Below, piece after piece: positions 43,218 through 54,340 of a DNA stretch of 64,000 nucleotides. The stretch is taken from positions 16,176,896 to 16,240,895 of the forward strand of contig CM119265.1 in the NCBI GenBank assembly GCA_051294375.1, in the 5' to 3' direction. Numbering within the stretch: the first letter of the stretch is position 1; every line of letters begins with the position of its first letter. The stretch comes from Paraspadella gotoi. Taxonomy: Eukaryota > Chaetognatha. Made by a program: the position numbers and the translations under genes. The notes under the pieces are model-generated. The model saw only the letters and a list, made by a program, of their open reading frames with translations. It ran no database searches and had not been told where the DNA came from.

Positions 43218-43655
43218 CTGGAGTGAAGTTTTGGAAAGAAGCACAAGATATCAAAGTATAATAATGACAATGACGCCAAGCAAACTCAAAATTCGTTCAC
43301 CTATCCTTTTTGTCCTCATTCTCGCGCCGCTGACATCCTGCGCTTCGTCAAATTTAAAATGAAAAATGGAAACGATGAATTCGAAATACGTACGAATTAA
43401 AAGAAACAAACCAAGAACTCACTCGTAGTCGGACAATTACATCCGGGTGGGCGTCTTTGGTCGCGAGTACGACTATGACGATCTCTTATTCCTTGCTTTC
43501 GCGCCGCATCGTCATCGCCCTCAAGGATCTGATATATACATATAGTTTTTCCGCGTTCAAAATATCATTTTGATGTCAAAGTAGCACTTGTGTTTAAACA
43601 CTTCATTCCAAAAGAATATCTTATTTTACATTAGAATTAAATAATTAATCCATAC

Positions 43656-43817
43656 CTTGGCGCCTTCCTTTCTCGCGCATGCGATTATCAAAGCAGATTT
43701 GTCGTCGTCGTCTCCTCTCAAGGAAATCGTCAGTGTTATCCAACAAAAGTTCAACGACATCATTTCTGGACAATCCTGCATCAGCGCCAGCATCAAGGCC
43801 GTTCGCCGTTGTTGTCG
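43656..43817 (-). CDS. Ankyrin-repeat exon with two compensating frame breaks
   Basis: On the minus strand it follows acceptor gaacacag and starts in phase 0 with RQQRRTALMLALMQDCPE. It ends SALIIACARKEGAK at a strong donor AAG|GTATGG (43656/43655). The middle ankyrin helix, DVVELLLDN, reads in a shifted frame, while both ends share one frame. Two compensating indels, real or from assembly, explain this. Total length 162 bp (54 codons). TALMLA and SALIIA are the usual starts of ankyrin repeats. Ankyrin repeats bind protein partners. Confidence 0.55.
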
Positions 43818-43876
43818 CTGTGTTCATTGTTTTGTTTTCATTATTATTAGTACTTTCTTATGTAAAATAAATGTAC

Positions 43877-43946
43877 TGACACCGCGTTGACGTTAGCCCC
43901 GGATTTAATGAGGTAGGCGGCACCATCTCTTCCATTGGGCGCGGGT
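43877..43946 (-). CDS. Ankyrin-repeat exon
   Basis: On the minus strand after acceptor aggacctgcag it reads PAPNGRDGAAYLIKSGANVN, then AVS, and ends at donor TCA|GTACAT. The motif AAYLIKSGANVNAV is a textbook ankyrin second helix and hairpin. It ends in phase 0, exactly fitting the next exon at 43817, so the joined sequence continues straight into TALMLA of the following repeat. Confidence 0.6.
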
Positions 43947-44089
43947 CTGCAGGTCCTCCTGCATTCGTTGGTAGCTCAAGCACAAGCCGAAAAGAAACTC
44001 AACGTCGTTAAGCTGCGTCAAAAAAAATGTTTACAAGTTCATCATGATCATTATTGTCAGATATTTTCTCCGACTAGACTGCTAGCCGC

Positions 44090-44166
44090 GTCAAGATGTC
44101 TGAGTGTTACGTCGCAGCCGCCGTCGACCAACATTCGGGTAAGTCTGAGCCTCCGCAGCAACACGC
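44090..44166 (-). CDS. Probable ankyrin-repeat exon
   Basis: On the minus strand after acceptor ttttttatttag it reads LRRLRLTRMLVDGGCDVTLR and then HLDAAS. MLVDGGCDV is ankyrin-like. The donor end is uncertain (several weak GT choices near 44085-44095) and does not give an obvious phase match to 43946, so an exon or an indel may be missing between them. Confidence 0.45.
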
Positions 44167-44175
44167 CTAAATAAA

Positions 44176-44450
44176 AAAGGAAGAACAGAAAAACTTGACA
44201 ATCTGCCAAATTAAATCGCTTTCTCCGTGCCTCACTCTGAGCAAGGCGACTTTCCCGATGCTTTCCGGACATTCTTCATGGCAGCCGACATGGGATTCAT
44301 TTTGTCGGTAAAAGGCAGCGGACGCGGCGGTGGTGGCGGCGCCGCTCTCGCCGATGGCGTCGTCCAGGTCTCCGTCAAAGACTCGCCTCCAGTTCTCCTC
44401 TTCGTTCGTCGGTTGCCACCCGCGTCTTCTCCGTCACCAGTTGCTATATA
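44176..44450 (-). CDS. Possible upstream coding exon of the ankyrin gene, frame disturbed
   Basis: On the minus strand after acceptor tatatag, ATGDGEDAGG reads in one frame. The sequence then continues in another frame as WQPTNEEENWRRVFDGDLDD and AIGESGAATTAASAAF. The change of frame within a well-formed acidic sequence suggests an indel. A plus-strand Gly/Val frame covers the same bases but looks less natural. Function unknown. Confidence 0.3.
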
Positions 44451-45410
44451 AACGAGCGGAATAAAATTTTATTAAAAAAAAACAACAAAATCAGATCGTA
44501 GAAGATTGTGAACGTAAATTTTTTTCAACTTTACGTTCGTTCTTGATTTTGTTGTTGGTGCGCCTCCATAATTTAATTATTTACTCACTCATCAGCATCG
44601 GTTTCATTGAAACAAATACGGATAGTAGGGTTCGTTTAAGCTTGAATTAGATGCTATATATCCAGTATGTAGCATTGAATGTGAATATTTTTTTAGCATT
44701 CGTCTTTAACCGGAATAGAAATCGACATAAAAAAAGAAAGAGGACTGCGTCTCTTTGCCATTGATGCGCGGAGACCTCACGCGAGGGGGGCGTGTCAATA
44801 TAGAAAGGAAGGGCGGGCGCGCGAACGCGAGGGGTGGGATTGGTCCGGATGCGAACGGCGTGCCCTCTTCAGATAAGGGGCAAAGGAAGTCAGATAACCG
44901 GGCAAAAGAGAGCATGGAGGGGAGAAGGGTCAAGGTATGGGCATGGCTAAGACTCGACACGTCGTGATCCTCGTGCGATTTTGGTTTAAATAAATTTATT
45001 ACTTTTATTCGGATCAGGGTTAGAATACGAGGATTAAGCGATGATTTGTAAAAGGCTCGCTTGTAAGGGTACAGCTTGTGAATTGGGGGAGAGAGCGATA
45101 ACAGTGTGGGTAGAATGATAAGGAGGGCGAATCACGTTTAGACGAAGACAATGACGCAAAAGCGACATCGCGTGTCGACACTGGACAATCGGACGATCGA
45201 GATAAATTTTTTTATAAAGCATTAGACGTCATTGCATGCAGAGTGAGATGGTTGACGATCAAACAAATGTCATAATATTACTATAATCAATATATATAAA
45301 TAATTTAGCTTTTAGTTGACAGAAAAGTTTTAAAAACAGTACAGCTTACTTACGTACAATTAAGAATTAGTACGACTAATATAAAATGGTTTTAAAGAGT
45401 TAGTTATGAA
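44451..45410. other. Non-coding stretch
   Basis: No gene recognised. Includes a short inverted pair around TTTTGTTG near 44480 and 44545. Confidence 0.45.
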
Positions 45411-45666
45411 TTGGTACAACCAATATAAAAATGATCCATTCATTTAATAAATAGCTATCTTGCCCTGACTTTGGACATGCTTTGGTGTTTAAGGCCTCCA
45501 TCCACTCTTACAAGATAATGACATAGCAGGTCCATGCAAGCTTTCAATAAGACTCTCTCACAGTCTCGTTATTCACTCCCAAAGTACCTGGCTTCCTATC
45601 AATGAAGTGGTAAAATGTTTCAAAGAATGTTTCAATTGTATGAAAAGGACCACTCCCTTAAGTATT
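45411..45666 (+). mobile_element. 260-bp insertion element, copy 2
   Basis: Same unit and orientation as 7489-7748, starting aattggtacaaccaatataa and ending ccactcccttaag, with a few substitutions and indels and unrelated flanks. This shows that the unit is dispersed. Confidence 0.65.
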
Positions 45667-46626
45667 AGACTCGGGAATACATATTGTACTTTGCTCAACA
45701 TCAAACTCATTTCATAGTTTCCTGACGTAAAAACAATATTCCACCAATAATTGTATGAAGTGAAATAAAAGATTGAAATAACAATTCCTAATGGGGTGCA
45801 AGAATGTTTTTAAAATCTTGACTTCTGGATTCTGTATTGCAAACGAGCTTAATTATTATGATGAATCTTTTAAGTTTTTGTTCATTCCCGATCTCTTACT
45901 TTTTTCTTTCATTTTTGTCTTTTTAAAATCGTAAAAATGAAAACAAAGCAGCATTGGTTGTAAACCTCTTCTCGAAAGAAAAGTGATTTTAACTTATTAA
46001 TCATCACTTTTTTTCAGTCAAAGTTTCCTTTTGTTCCTTTTTTCAACAAGATTTCATTTCTTTTTTGGTGCGTTTTTCTTTGCTTTAAATAAGTTTTCGT
46101 TGTTATTTTTCTCGGTTATTCTCCTGAAAAATAATGGCTTGACGTCAGACTTGAATGGCCTGTGAAACAAATTCCGAGCCAAAAGAATTTAGAGACGCCA
46201 CAAAAGATCATTTTCCATTATTTTTTCTTATATCTTCGCAAAAATTACAAGCGGAAGTTTAATTTAAGGCACATCCAGCCCGATTTGACACCCTCGTCTT
46301 AAATCTTATGAAGTATTATTGGAGAAATCGATTATTAAAATTCGAATCTATAAAAACCGTTGTTGTCCCTCTGTTGTTGTTATTTTTTTGTGAAGGAACA
46401 ATTATGACGCCACAAACGAATGCAAGATAACTTATTACTCAGAAAATGTTATTTCGTCAAAGAAAAAAAAACGAACCAAAAATTGTCGTCGGGCGTTTTT
46501 TTATTTCCCTTCGATGTTTTTAAAAATAAACTGCTTGAAACGGTTGACATTTATTTTTTTTTTCCTGAATTTTAAGTTAATGGTTTTTAGGATTAATAAA
46601 AAATGAACAATAAAGACTTCTTCAAG
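45667..46626. other. Non-coding AT-rich stretch
   Basis: No gene seen. It leads to the acceptor of the exon at 46627 and may be intron. Confidence 0.5.
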
Positions 46627-46829
46627 CCGTAACTGTATTGGTTGACGAAAGTCCAACTGATGGAATCAGAAACGTTCAAATCGTTTCCGGACACGGCAAA
46701 ATTATTTGTCGAGATACATGTCACAAAGACTTAATTAACAAAAAGGTTATCGACGGCGACGGCGTCCGAAGACTATGTCTCCCTGCAATAATAGCAACTT
46801 CTCCGACAGGGAAGGTGTCTTGTCTTGAG
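46627..46829 (+). CDS. Internal exon of an unidentified gene
   Basis: Acceptor aagacttcttcaag precedes 46627. The frame reads VTVLVDESPTDGIRNVQIVS, then GHGKIICRDTCHKDLINKKV, then RRLCLPAIIATSPTGKVSCLE, to a strong donor GAG|GTAAAG at 46829/46830 in phase 0. The composition is that of a folded domain with several Cys. I do not recognise the family. The reverse strand has stops throughout. Confidence 0.6.
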
Positions 46830-46974
46830 GTAAAGAAAAGTAGCTGCCCTTGAAATTAAATTAAATATTTAAAATAAATTATAAATTAAAAATGATAAAA
46901 ATGAACGTCTCTGAATAATTTTTATAATGTATATGTAATTATGTATTGCCTCGTCTACCGGCCCCGACTCCTAG

Positions 46975-47067
46975 GACAGTTCCAACTACGACAGCCAATC
47001 CTCATCCGAACTTGATTCAGCCTTTCACGGGGCGTTCAGGGCGCTCGCGATCGCGCCAACGTCATGA
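46975..47067 (+). CDS. Putative terminal exon following 46829
   Basis: After the pyrimidine-rich acceptor ccggccccgactcctag, phase 0 reads DSSNYDSQSSSELDSAFHGA and then FRALAIAPTS before TGA at 47065-47067. The phase agrees with the donor at 46829, giving a short intron of 145 bp. A Ser/Asp-rich tail is plausible for a C-terminus. Confidence 0.45.
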   Translation, partial: DSSNYDSQSSSELDSAFHGAFRALAIAPTS

Positions 47068-47524
47068 CCGCGCCCACTTCGGTCACCTTGCGGGCGCGCT
47101 TCTTCGCTGGAGCCGAGCTCGATCGTTCGCCTGCCGAGATGTACCAGACGTTTGAGAAAAGAGATAATCTTATAGATTTCACTTGCCTCGTTGGAGAACG
47201 ATTTTCTAGGCTTCATCGGTGATGACTATTTGATTAATTTATTGATTAATTGATAATTGATAACCACAGAAACGATTCCCCGTTAAATCGACAGAATGAG
47301 GCGAAATTCCAGTCTCGCCCTCAACCTCTAACGGCGCCCTCTTCCCCGAACCGGCGTCGTTCGTGTGGCGCTTCTTAACGACGAAATTCCTGATTTCGGT
47401 CTGACCGGCGTGACGGCTTACAAGGACACGCACGGAAAAGAAGCTGATATTAAAAATTTCTTGAGAGGCCGGCCCAAAATTGGAACCAGGTCGACCGCGG
47501 ACCTCACGAAATCTATGTACGTGT
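47068..47524. other. Stretch with open frames on both strands
   Basis: 47240-47430 is open on the minus strand (NFVVKKRHTNDAGSGKRAPL) and 47365-47515 on the plus strand (VRVALLNDEIPDFGLTGVTA). Either could be an exon. The plus-strand frame has a GTACGT donor near 47517 but no AG acceptor in frame, so I do not choose. Confidence 0.3.
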
Positions 47525-48057
47525 TATGTTGGATTAAAATCCACCAGGACAAAATCGGTAGACAAGTCTGAACTAGACTATCAGACTATCAGACGAGTGA
47601 CTCCAAAATGATATTTACAATTAATTTTAATATTTAATTTAATTTTTAAATCTTAAGTTTTCTTTGTTCATCCAATTTCAAAAAATGCTGTCCTGTACGG
47701 TAAAAATTTCCAGTTAATGCTTTAATTAATGGTCTACCAGAATTTTATTACTTTAAAGAATCACTTTATAATGATCTTTTTACATACAGTTTTTAATTAA
47801 AAAATAAAATTGATGAACTTTTAAAAGGTTTTTTTAATTTAAGTAAATATTGAATTAATTTTATAAAAATTACTTTGCTGCAAAATAGGAGAAAAAAAAT
47901 TCAAATATTTAACCGATGAGTTATGATGAGTAATAACTCGCGAACGGACACGGGTACGCAGGGACGGCGAGAGAATGGCGGGCCCTCACTGGCCACTGGC
48001 CAGTGGCCAGGTCCCCCTAGGGTGTGCCAAATTTCTCAAGTTTGAAATATCTCAAGA
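47525..48057. repeat. Repeat D, copy 2
   Basis: Matches 40581-41160 as described there, including the 22-bp palindrome, here at 47989-48010. It is not next to a gap on this side. Confidence 0.8.
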
Positions 48058-48902
48058 ACACCTAACACATTTGTGGAGGGCCTAAAAAAATAGGTTTCCA
48101 CCAATCGCCATTTCAAATTGCTTCAACACCCTTAGCGCTACCGGCGCTGAAGGATTTTGGCACAACCTTGCACATCATAATTCATAGTGTCTAAACTATG
48201 AGAGATTTTAGCGTCCCACTCTCATTAGACAGTTGAAGAAATGTATTAAGTTTATTCATGTTGAATTTCAAATCTCAACTGCAACTATGAGCTTAACAAC
48301 AGCACAGCAATCTGATGGAGATGGGAGTAGCCGGTATGTGAAGACTATAGCTTCTGACATAGGTGAGTACCACAAAGTTATTCTTTACAAAATTTTATGA
48401 CAATTAGTAGCTCCAAAATAAAAAATAACTGTTTTCAAAAAATATTGGTGTGTAGCTACATCCTGGAGGATTTTTTCTGTACAGAATATTTATAAACTAG
48501 TAAAATATATTCACAATACTTATTCATAATATTAATTATAGCATTAATAAATGAAGTGGGACATGATAAGAAAGTTTGTAAATTTGTATTGATTGACGCA
48601 CTACTTCAGAAAGGTAACCTCTTTAAAAAGATCAAAAAAATTTTTCTCCACATGCTATTAATCTGAAAAAAACTAAGAGTTATTTATTCAAAAGACCTTT
48701 ATTAGTTGCCTAAACACACTAGGTTCAATTTTTATCAGTACAATGTGAGTAAGAATCTCCACCAGACTTCTTGGAGCTTCTCCATATGTTGGAGGATGTG
48801 GACGAAACGTTGGAGTTAATAAAATCTGCAATAAAAGCCATTTACATTTATTTATAACGCAAATTCGTTTTCAAAGATAAAGCCCTTAAACGCATTCACA
48901 AT
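48058..48902. other. Non-coding stretch
   Basis: No gene recognised. Short AT-rich frames only. Confidence 0.45.
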
Positions 48903-49330
48903 TTTGATCAGGGTGTGCTCACATTTTTTGGATTATCTTTGCACAGACTGCTTGAAGGGTGAATAATCATTATAAAATCTGCGCCTCTATCACTATTTAT
49001 GTAGTTTAATCGATTTCAAACAATGTTGCAAGATGCACTGACATTTTTTATCAAGGTGTGTTCACATTTTCATGGATTTATCTTGGCAAAGACTGCGCTG
49101 AAGGGTGAATAATCTTTATAAAATTCGCACCTCTACTACTATTAATGTACTTTAATCGATTTCAAACGAATGCTGCATGATGCACTGACATTTTTGATCA
49201 GGGTGCGCTCACATTTTCATGGATTATCTTTGCACACACTGCTTGAAGGCGTTAATAATCTTTATAAAATCTACGCCTCTACCACTATTAATGTACTTTA
49301 ATTGATTCAAACAATGCTGAATAATTTTTT
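48903..49330. repeat. ~145-bp tandem repeat, three copies
   Basis: Copies begin at about 48903, 49053 and 49194 with gatcagggtgtgctcacatt or close variants. Each contains ggattatctttgcacagact, gctgaagggtgaataatc and gtactttaatcgatttcaaa. The divergence between copies is moderate. A nucleosome-scale unit of this length is typical of satellite DNA. Confidence 0.8.
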
Positions 49331-49830
49331 TTGTTTGGCAGCGGATATAACCACAATGTATGAGACCAACAGTTAAAAACCATTAATTTTATTTGTTGTT
49401 CTGTGTCATCTGAATTTCTTTATCAAAAGTTTTCTCGTTCAAGTAGCATACTTTTAAAATTGTTAGTCATTTCATTTTTTTATTACAAAATTAATTATCT
49501 TATTTTTTCTCATAATTCGCGCAGAGTTGATAGTAGTAGAAATACATTAGACGTTGGGTTTTTGATTTTAATTTTAAAAAACCTTGATTTCTTAATATAA
49601 AATAAAAATTTTATTTAACAAAATCGGTTTATCCAAAGTGCTGCGCCGCAGTGACTTTATTTTCACGTGTAATTCTCGTGAGATGACATTACGGGGCATG
49701 ACACGACATGACGCGATATGACATGACTACATACTGACATGACACTTATATCATCTAAGAACATTGAATTATAGAAAATATGCAAAAAAGATGTCCCTCC
49801 GTCCGTCCCCCCGTAGCTTTGAATGCCAAT
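49331..49830. other. Non-coding stretch
   Basis: No gene. At 49678-49735 there is a degenerate run of GACATGAC/GATATGAC units. Confidence 0.45.
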
Positions 49831-49913
49831 TACTGGACTCTCTCTCTCTCTCTCTCTTCTAATTCATCTAAAAACGAGTTCAGCTCTGCAGCAAATGGAC
49901 TTCTCTCTTTCTT

Positions 49914-49944
<31 letters not shown>

Positions 49945-50017
49945 TTTCTAATTCGTCTAAAAAAGAGTTCAGCTCTGCAGCGACTGGACTTTTCTCTTTC
50001 TTTCTCTCTCTCTCTGT
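49831..50017. repeat. ~115-bp tandem repeat with (TC)n core
   Basis: Two and a part copies of actggact-(TC)n-ttctaattcatctaaaaacg-agttcagctctgcagc. The TC part differs in length between copies. Confidence 0.75.
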
Positions 50018-53000
50018 TAAGATGTTTTACCTCGTTAAATAAGTTTAGCCAATTTTATCTGTGGCCAGTTTTCCGTTTGGCTAATCTTTTCGCTAAGCTA
50101 TAGTCGGATCCTTAGATAGGAGATGGTAGGTTTCCCTATCTGCCATCATTTTTAAATTCATTTCATTCAAATTTATTTAATTCAATTCATTTCATGTTAT
50201 TGCATTCATAGCATTTTTTAAACGTTTTCCCGATCAATGATTTTCCTATTCATCATTGCAGAGGAATCATGACACGTGGAATTGGCAAGCTAAATTGGAA
50301 CTCTTTCATTGGTCGCAGCCCAGCCAATGGCACCGGCCAAAGGTCAAAATGCGGCCTTCAATCCATCTTGCAAAGTTTTCCAGTGCTCCGCTTCGTGTTG
50401 AACGTGATTCACTCTGTCGAAAATTGACCACCATCTTTTCTCTGTCTGTTATTATGAAGAATAAAATCCACTTTGGTTTCGCCTTGGAAATCCCTGTCTA
50501 CTTACTTAAAATGTCGATGGACAGGACTTTGTTCTGACAATTTGTACTAAAATTAAGAATGAACAGAAGCGCTTCATATTATAAAATGAGGTACCTCTTT
50601 GTGATCAGAATCTGTTCCTGATCAAATTTCATGAAATTTTACATTTAGCACGGTGGGATGTGCCAAGTCGTTTCGGTCGACGGGTGGATCAAGTTTTCGC
50701 TTTGAAAAATCGATTCTATATAAAATCCCATGCGTCAAGCCTTTGATAAGCAATAGTAAATGAATATGCGGTAGATTCTGAAAGGTGTAGCCGGTCTCTT
50801 GGCGCAGGGGCATCGAGGTGCTGAGCGCCGAGCGGAATTTTCATTTTTCATGCTATAAAATGCATTTGAAGTGACTGTGGCACCCCTTCGTAACTTTACT
50901 CTCCGTTTAGACCAGCCTCGTTTCTCAATAAAAAGAACCCGTACTTCATTTTGACTTTATATATAAAAGCCCCATGCGATTTTCTCATCAAGTCCATTGA
51001 TCTAAAAAAAGGCAAAAAAATTTCCAAGCTGATTGCTTGTTTTGCGTAACATCAAATGAACTCCTTTTTTAGCTCAATTTCCCAACGTCATGGCTCCCAC
51101 GAAGAATGTCCATTGAATACATGCGTTAGAAAAGTACCAGTGTCTCTACTTTCATTTTTAGGTGCGACGCGCCCGAGGCTAATTTCTAAACGTTAAAATA
51201 AATCCGAAAGAAATCAAAGGGCTTTTGCTTGTCGATTAAACATTCTATATTGGACCAACGCGCATAATGTTTCTTCTACCGCGAATCAAATCGACGAAGC
51301 CAATGGCCTTAGCGACGAGCAACGCCGGCTTCGCCATGAGTTCGGAAGAGGATTTTTGTGCTCGTTTATTATGAAACTTCTTTCCGCTTCATTTTAAAAT
51401 TCTATTATATAATAAATGTTATAATTATTATAAAATTATATACTCTAGGCCTATCGCCGAATCTTGTCTGTTACGATCGTTGCTGGTCACTTGGGTTACT
51501 GCGTTTTATGGAGCTTTATGGCCCGTTGATAGCCGGAGAGACGATTTATTATAAAGAAAACGAAAAAAATTAAAGCCCGTAAAGTAAGTTTTACTATTTA
51601 ATTTATAATAATATCATTTATTAGATATAATATTTAAGTTTAATAATATTTCATAAACTGTATGTAGTTCTTCTTTGTTCTTGAGCGCTTGGTCTGAGCC
51701 GGCTAGGAGGAGATGTTCATTTGTGTTGAGAAAGAGGACTGGAGAAAAGCGACCTCGTGCGGACCAAGGATCATTTTATTAACGACATGGCCTGGTCACA
51801 GACTGATTCATTACAGGTAAGAAATTATAAATGTTTATTTTGTACTTGTGTTAGAATTTTTCTGTGATAGTCAATTCTGTGATTCTCCGTATTTTTGTTA
51901 AATTTCTGATGCCCCAGTTTGGAACGCACCAGTCTTTACCTCATTCTTGTTTTGTTGTCTTTTTTCTTTTAGAAAAAAAAAAATAAAATTGTAATTGTTT
52001 TATTATGAATTTGAGTATTTTAGTTGTACTCGTCATGACAAGGCTTTACCGTTTTGATGACCAAATTTAATCATTTGTGCTTACGTCGTTCGTTACTATT
52101 CAGGAAGTGAGCACTCAAGTAGCCATAAGCCGATGAAAATTTAAATGCCTAATGTATCAGCCGTTAACTTAAAATAATTTTATCATGCACCACTGATTAG
52201 GTATTCAAATATTTTATTATCAAAAATGCTAATTATATATGTTTTTTATATTATATTATATTTCTATTATTATACTATTATTACTTAAACATTTTATTAT
52301 TCTTGCGATCATTCGGTGACAGGATTCATTTTTCAAAACTATAAACGTTTGGATTATTTCTGTAGTTTTATATAATGAAAATCGATTGATTATTTCTGTT
52401 TTTATAATAATTGTTTCGTATCGTTTGCTCTGATACTATATTTGCTCGCCGGCAACAGCCAAATGCGAATATTATGGTGGACTAAATCCCACCACCGCTT
52501 GATCTAGTGGCATTCGGTCCGCGAGGCAAATTCATTGGCCTCTAACTCAAAGGAGTCTAAGAGTTTAAGAGGGACGAGGCGCATTGTGGGGTTGCACCCG
52601 GAACCCTCTGCCTTGAGCCGAGATTCAACCTCGAAATCTCCAGTAAGGCTTCTTAAGAGTGACTTTACTAACATCATTTAATTATAGTTTATCTACTTTG
52701 TGACCTTTTGCTTAGGACTAAAACAAAAGAGACATGATTTAATAAATTCAGCTGTTCCTCATCTATTTTTGCTCTGTTAGTTTTCCCAAGACATTTTCAC
52801 ATTCTTCATTCACTCAAACAAACTGGCTATTCTTTTATCATGGTTAGTAATGTGTTTTTATTACTTGTTTTAATTAATTACTTAATTAACTTACTCGATC
52901 ATTTATTTGCTTGTTGTTTATACATATAATATACATGTGCTGCATAAGCAGATGGAATATCTTATATGCTTTGATTATTTTATTAAGGCCGACCTTTTTT

Positions 53001-53149
53001 TATGAAACAAGCCAAGATTGTTTTAGAGAACTTTTTTATCCAGCCTCAACAATAACTTGTATATGCCAACGGACGTCAAGAGCCTACGCCACTTCCTTTC
53101 TACGTCCATCTTCTCAAGAGGCGTTGAGGCTGCTTAAACGTCACCTACA
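50018..53149. other. Non-coding stretch ending in the 5' LTR of element 2
   Basis: No supported gene. 50275-50345 has several CCAAT/ATTGG motifs, possibly a promoter remnant. 51270-51350 has competing short frames. The last part must include element 2's 5' LTR, ending CACCTACA at 53149. Its start cannot be placed because the 3' LTR is missing. Confidence 0.4.
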
Positions 53150-53164
53150 TTGGTGGACCCAACG
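53150..53164 (+). other. Primer-binding site of element 2
   Basis: TTGGTGGACCCAACG directly after the LTR end CACCTACA. It is close to TTGGCGATCCCAACG in element 1. Confidence 0.6.
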
Positions 53165-53208
53165 CCGAATTAATTCAACCTTGTACGACCCGGCGCCAAT
53201 TTCTATCA

Positions 53209-54340
53209 ATGAGCGAATCTCGCGAAACGCGCCAAGCCTCTCGCCTTCGACAGCAGTCTAACCTCACCGTCCCCAAAGGCGCCGGCAGAGGCCGCATTTC
53301 TCGCGAAACTTCGCCGACTGGTTCTATCAACACGCCGGCCGCGCCCACTTCCAATCTCCCGTCAACCTCGCCCAGATTCTTTGCGTTTCCACCAACTTCG
53401 CCAAACATCAAAGCATTCTCCGACGCAAACGGCGAAATGGCAGCGGCCCCTGGCACCGACGAAACTGAAGCCCTACGCTCAGCCCTAGCCGAAGCCCTCA
53501 AGGCACTCAACAAAAAGAAAAAACCAGAATTACCAGCATTCGATCCTAAAAACATCGACATATGGATAAAGAGGATCGAAGCCGCCTTCATCCGCGCCGG
53601 CATAAAAGAGGCAAATGAGAAATTTGCCCACCTGGAGTCAAAAATTGGCGTCGACGCCAATCCACGCGTCAACGCATTCCTGTATGGAGAGCCGTCCGAG
53701 TTGAACTGGACGGCATTTATCGCATACCTACGGAAAGAATACGGGACAACGCAGCGCCAGCAGGCGGCGCTCCTCCTCGACGGCTTCAGCCGCGACGGCA
53801 TGCGACCCTCACAACACCTCGCCAGGCTCGAGGAAAAGGTGAAATCGGTTACCATCGACGATATTAAAAAAGAAACCGTAATAAGAGGCCTTCCAATCGA
53901 GATAAGGCGCTCCCTCGAGGATAAGGTGGACGAATGGACAGCGGCACAAGTCGCAGAGGCAGCAGACAAATTTTTTGATGCTGAAGGTCGTCCCACCCTC
54001 GCAGCGCCAACCTCGACCATAAACGCCGCCACCCTCGACAGAGACACCGACGATTCGAACAGCGACTATGAGGAAGGCACCGAGTCCGGCGTCAACGCCA
54101 TTCAAGGACAACGCCGCGACAGGAGCCGCCCCCAGCCCAGTAACTGGCGCCAAAGCGCCCCAAGTGGATCGTCGACAAACGACCGTCCGCCAAACGCCAG
54201 ATTGAAGCAAATATGCCGTTGGCCACCTAAAGTTTGGCGACGCAGCTTTCCGCTGTGAGCGCGGTTGCGCCAGAAAAGGCGAGCGGCGAGACCGGAAGCA
54301 GCCTCAGTCGGGAAACGGCGATGCGGGCCAGCGCAGGTGA
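53209..54340 (+). CDS. gag: Gag of element 2, with a one-base insertion in the CHCC motif
   Basis: Starts MSESRETRQASRLRQQSNLT. The capsid-like part (PAFDPKNIDIWIKRIEAAF, FAHLESKIG, PSQHLARLEEKV) parallels element 1. The open frame closes at 54258 because of one extra C near 54222-54224, just after CRW of the zinc motif. In the following frame the remaining Cys codons and basic tail continue to TGA at 54338-54340, where gag should end. Either the copy is defective in Gag or the base is a sequencing error. Confidence 0.82.
54310..54316 (+). promoter_or_regulatory. Programmed -1 frameshift signal, element 2
   Basis: Gag phase TCG GGA AAC gives the canonical slippery heptamer G GGA AAC. An 8-base spacer follows (54317-54324). 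Then a stem GGGC CAGCG (54325-54333) pairs with CGCTG T GCCC (54342-54351) around a loop that holds the gag TGA. The -1 frame leads into VNAVPR of pol. Confidence 0.72.

Noticed and set aside
52440-52640. A reverse-oriented SINE with a B box in gaggttgaatctc
   Set aside because: No A box or second copy is visible in the window.
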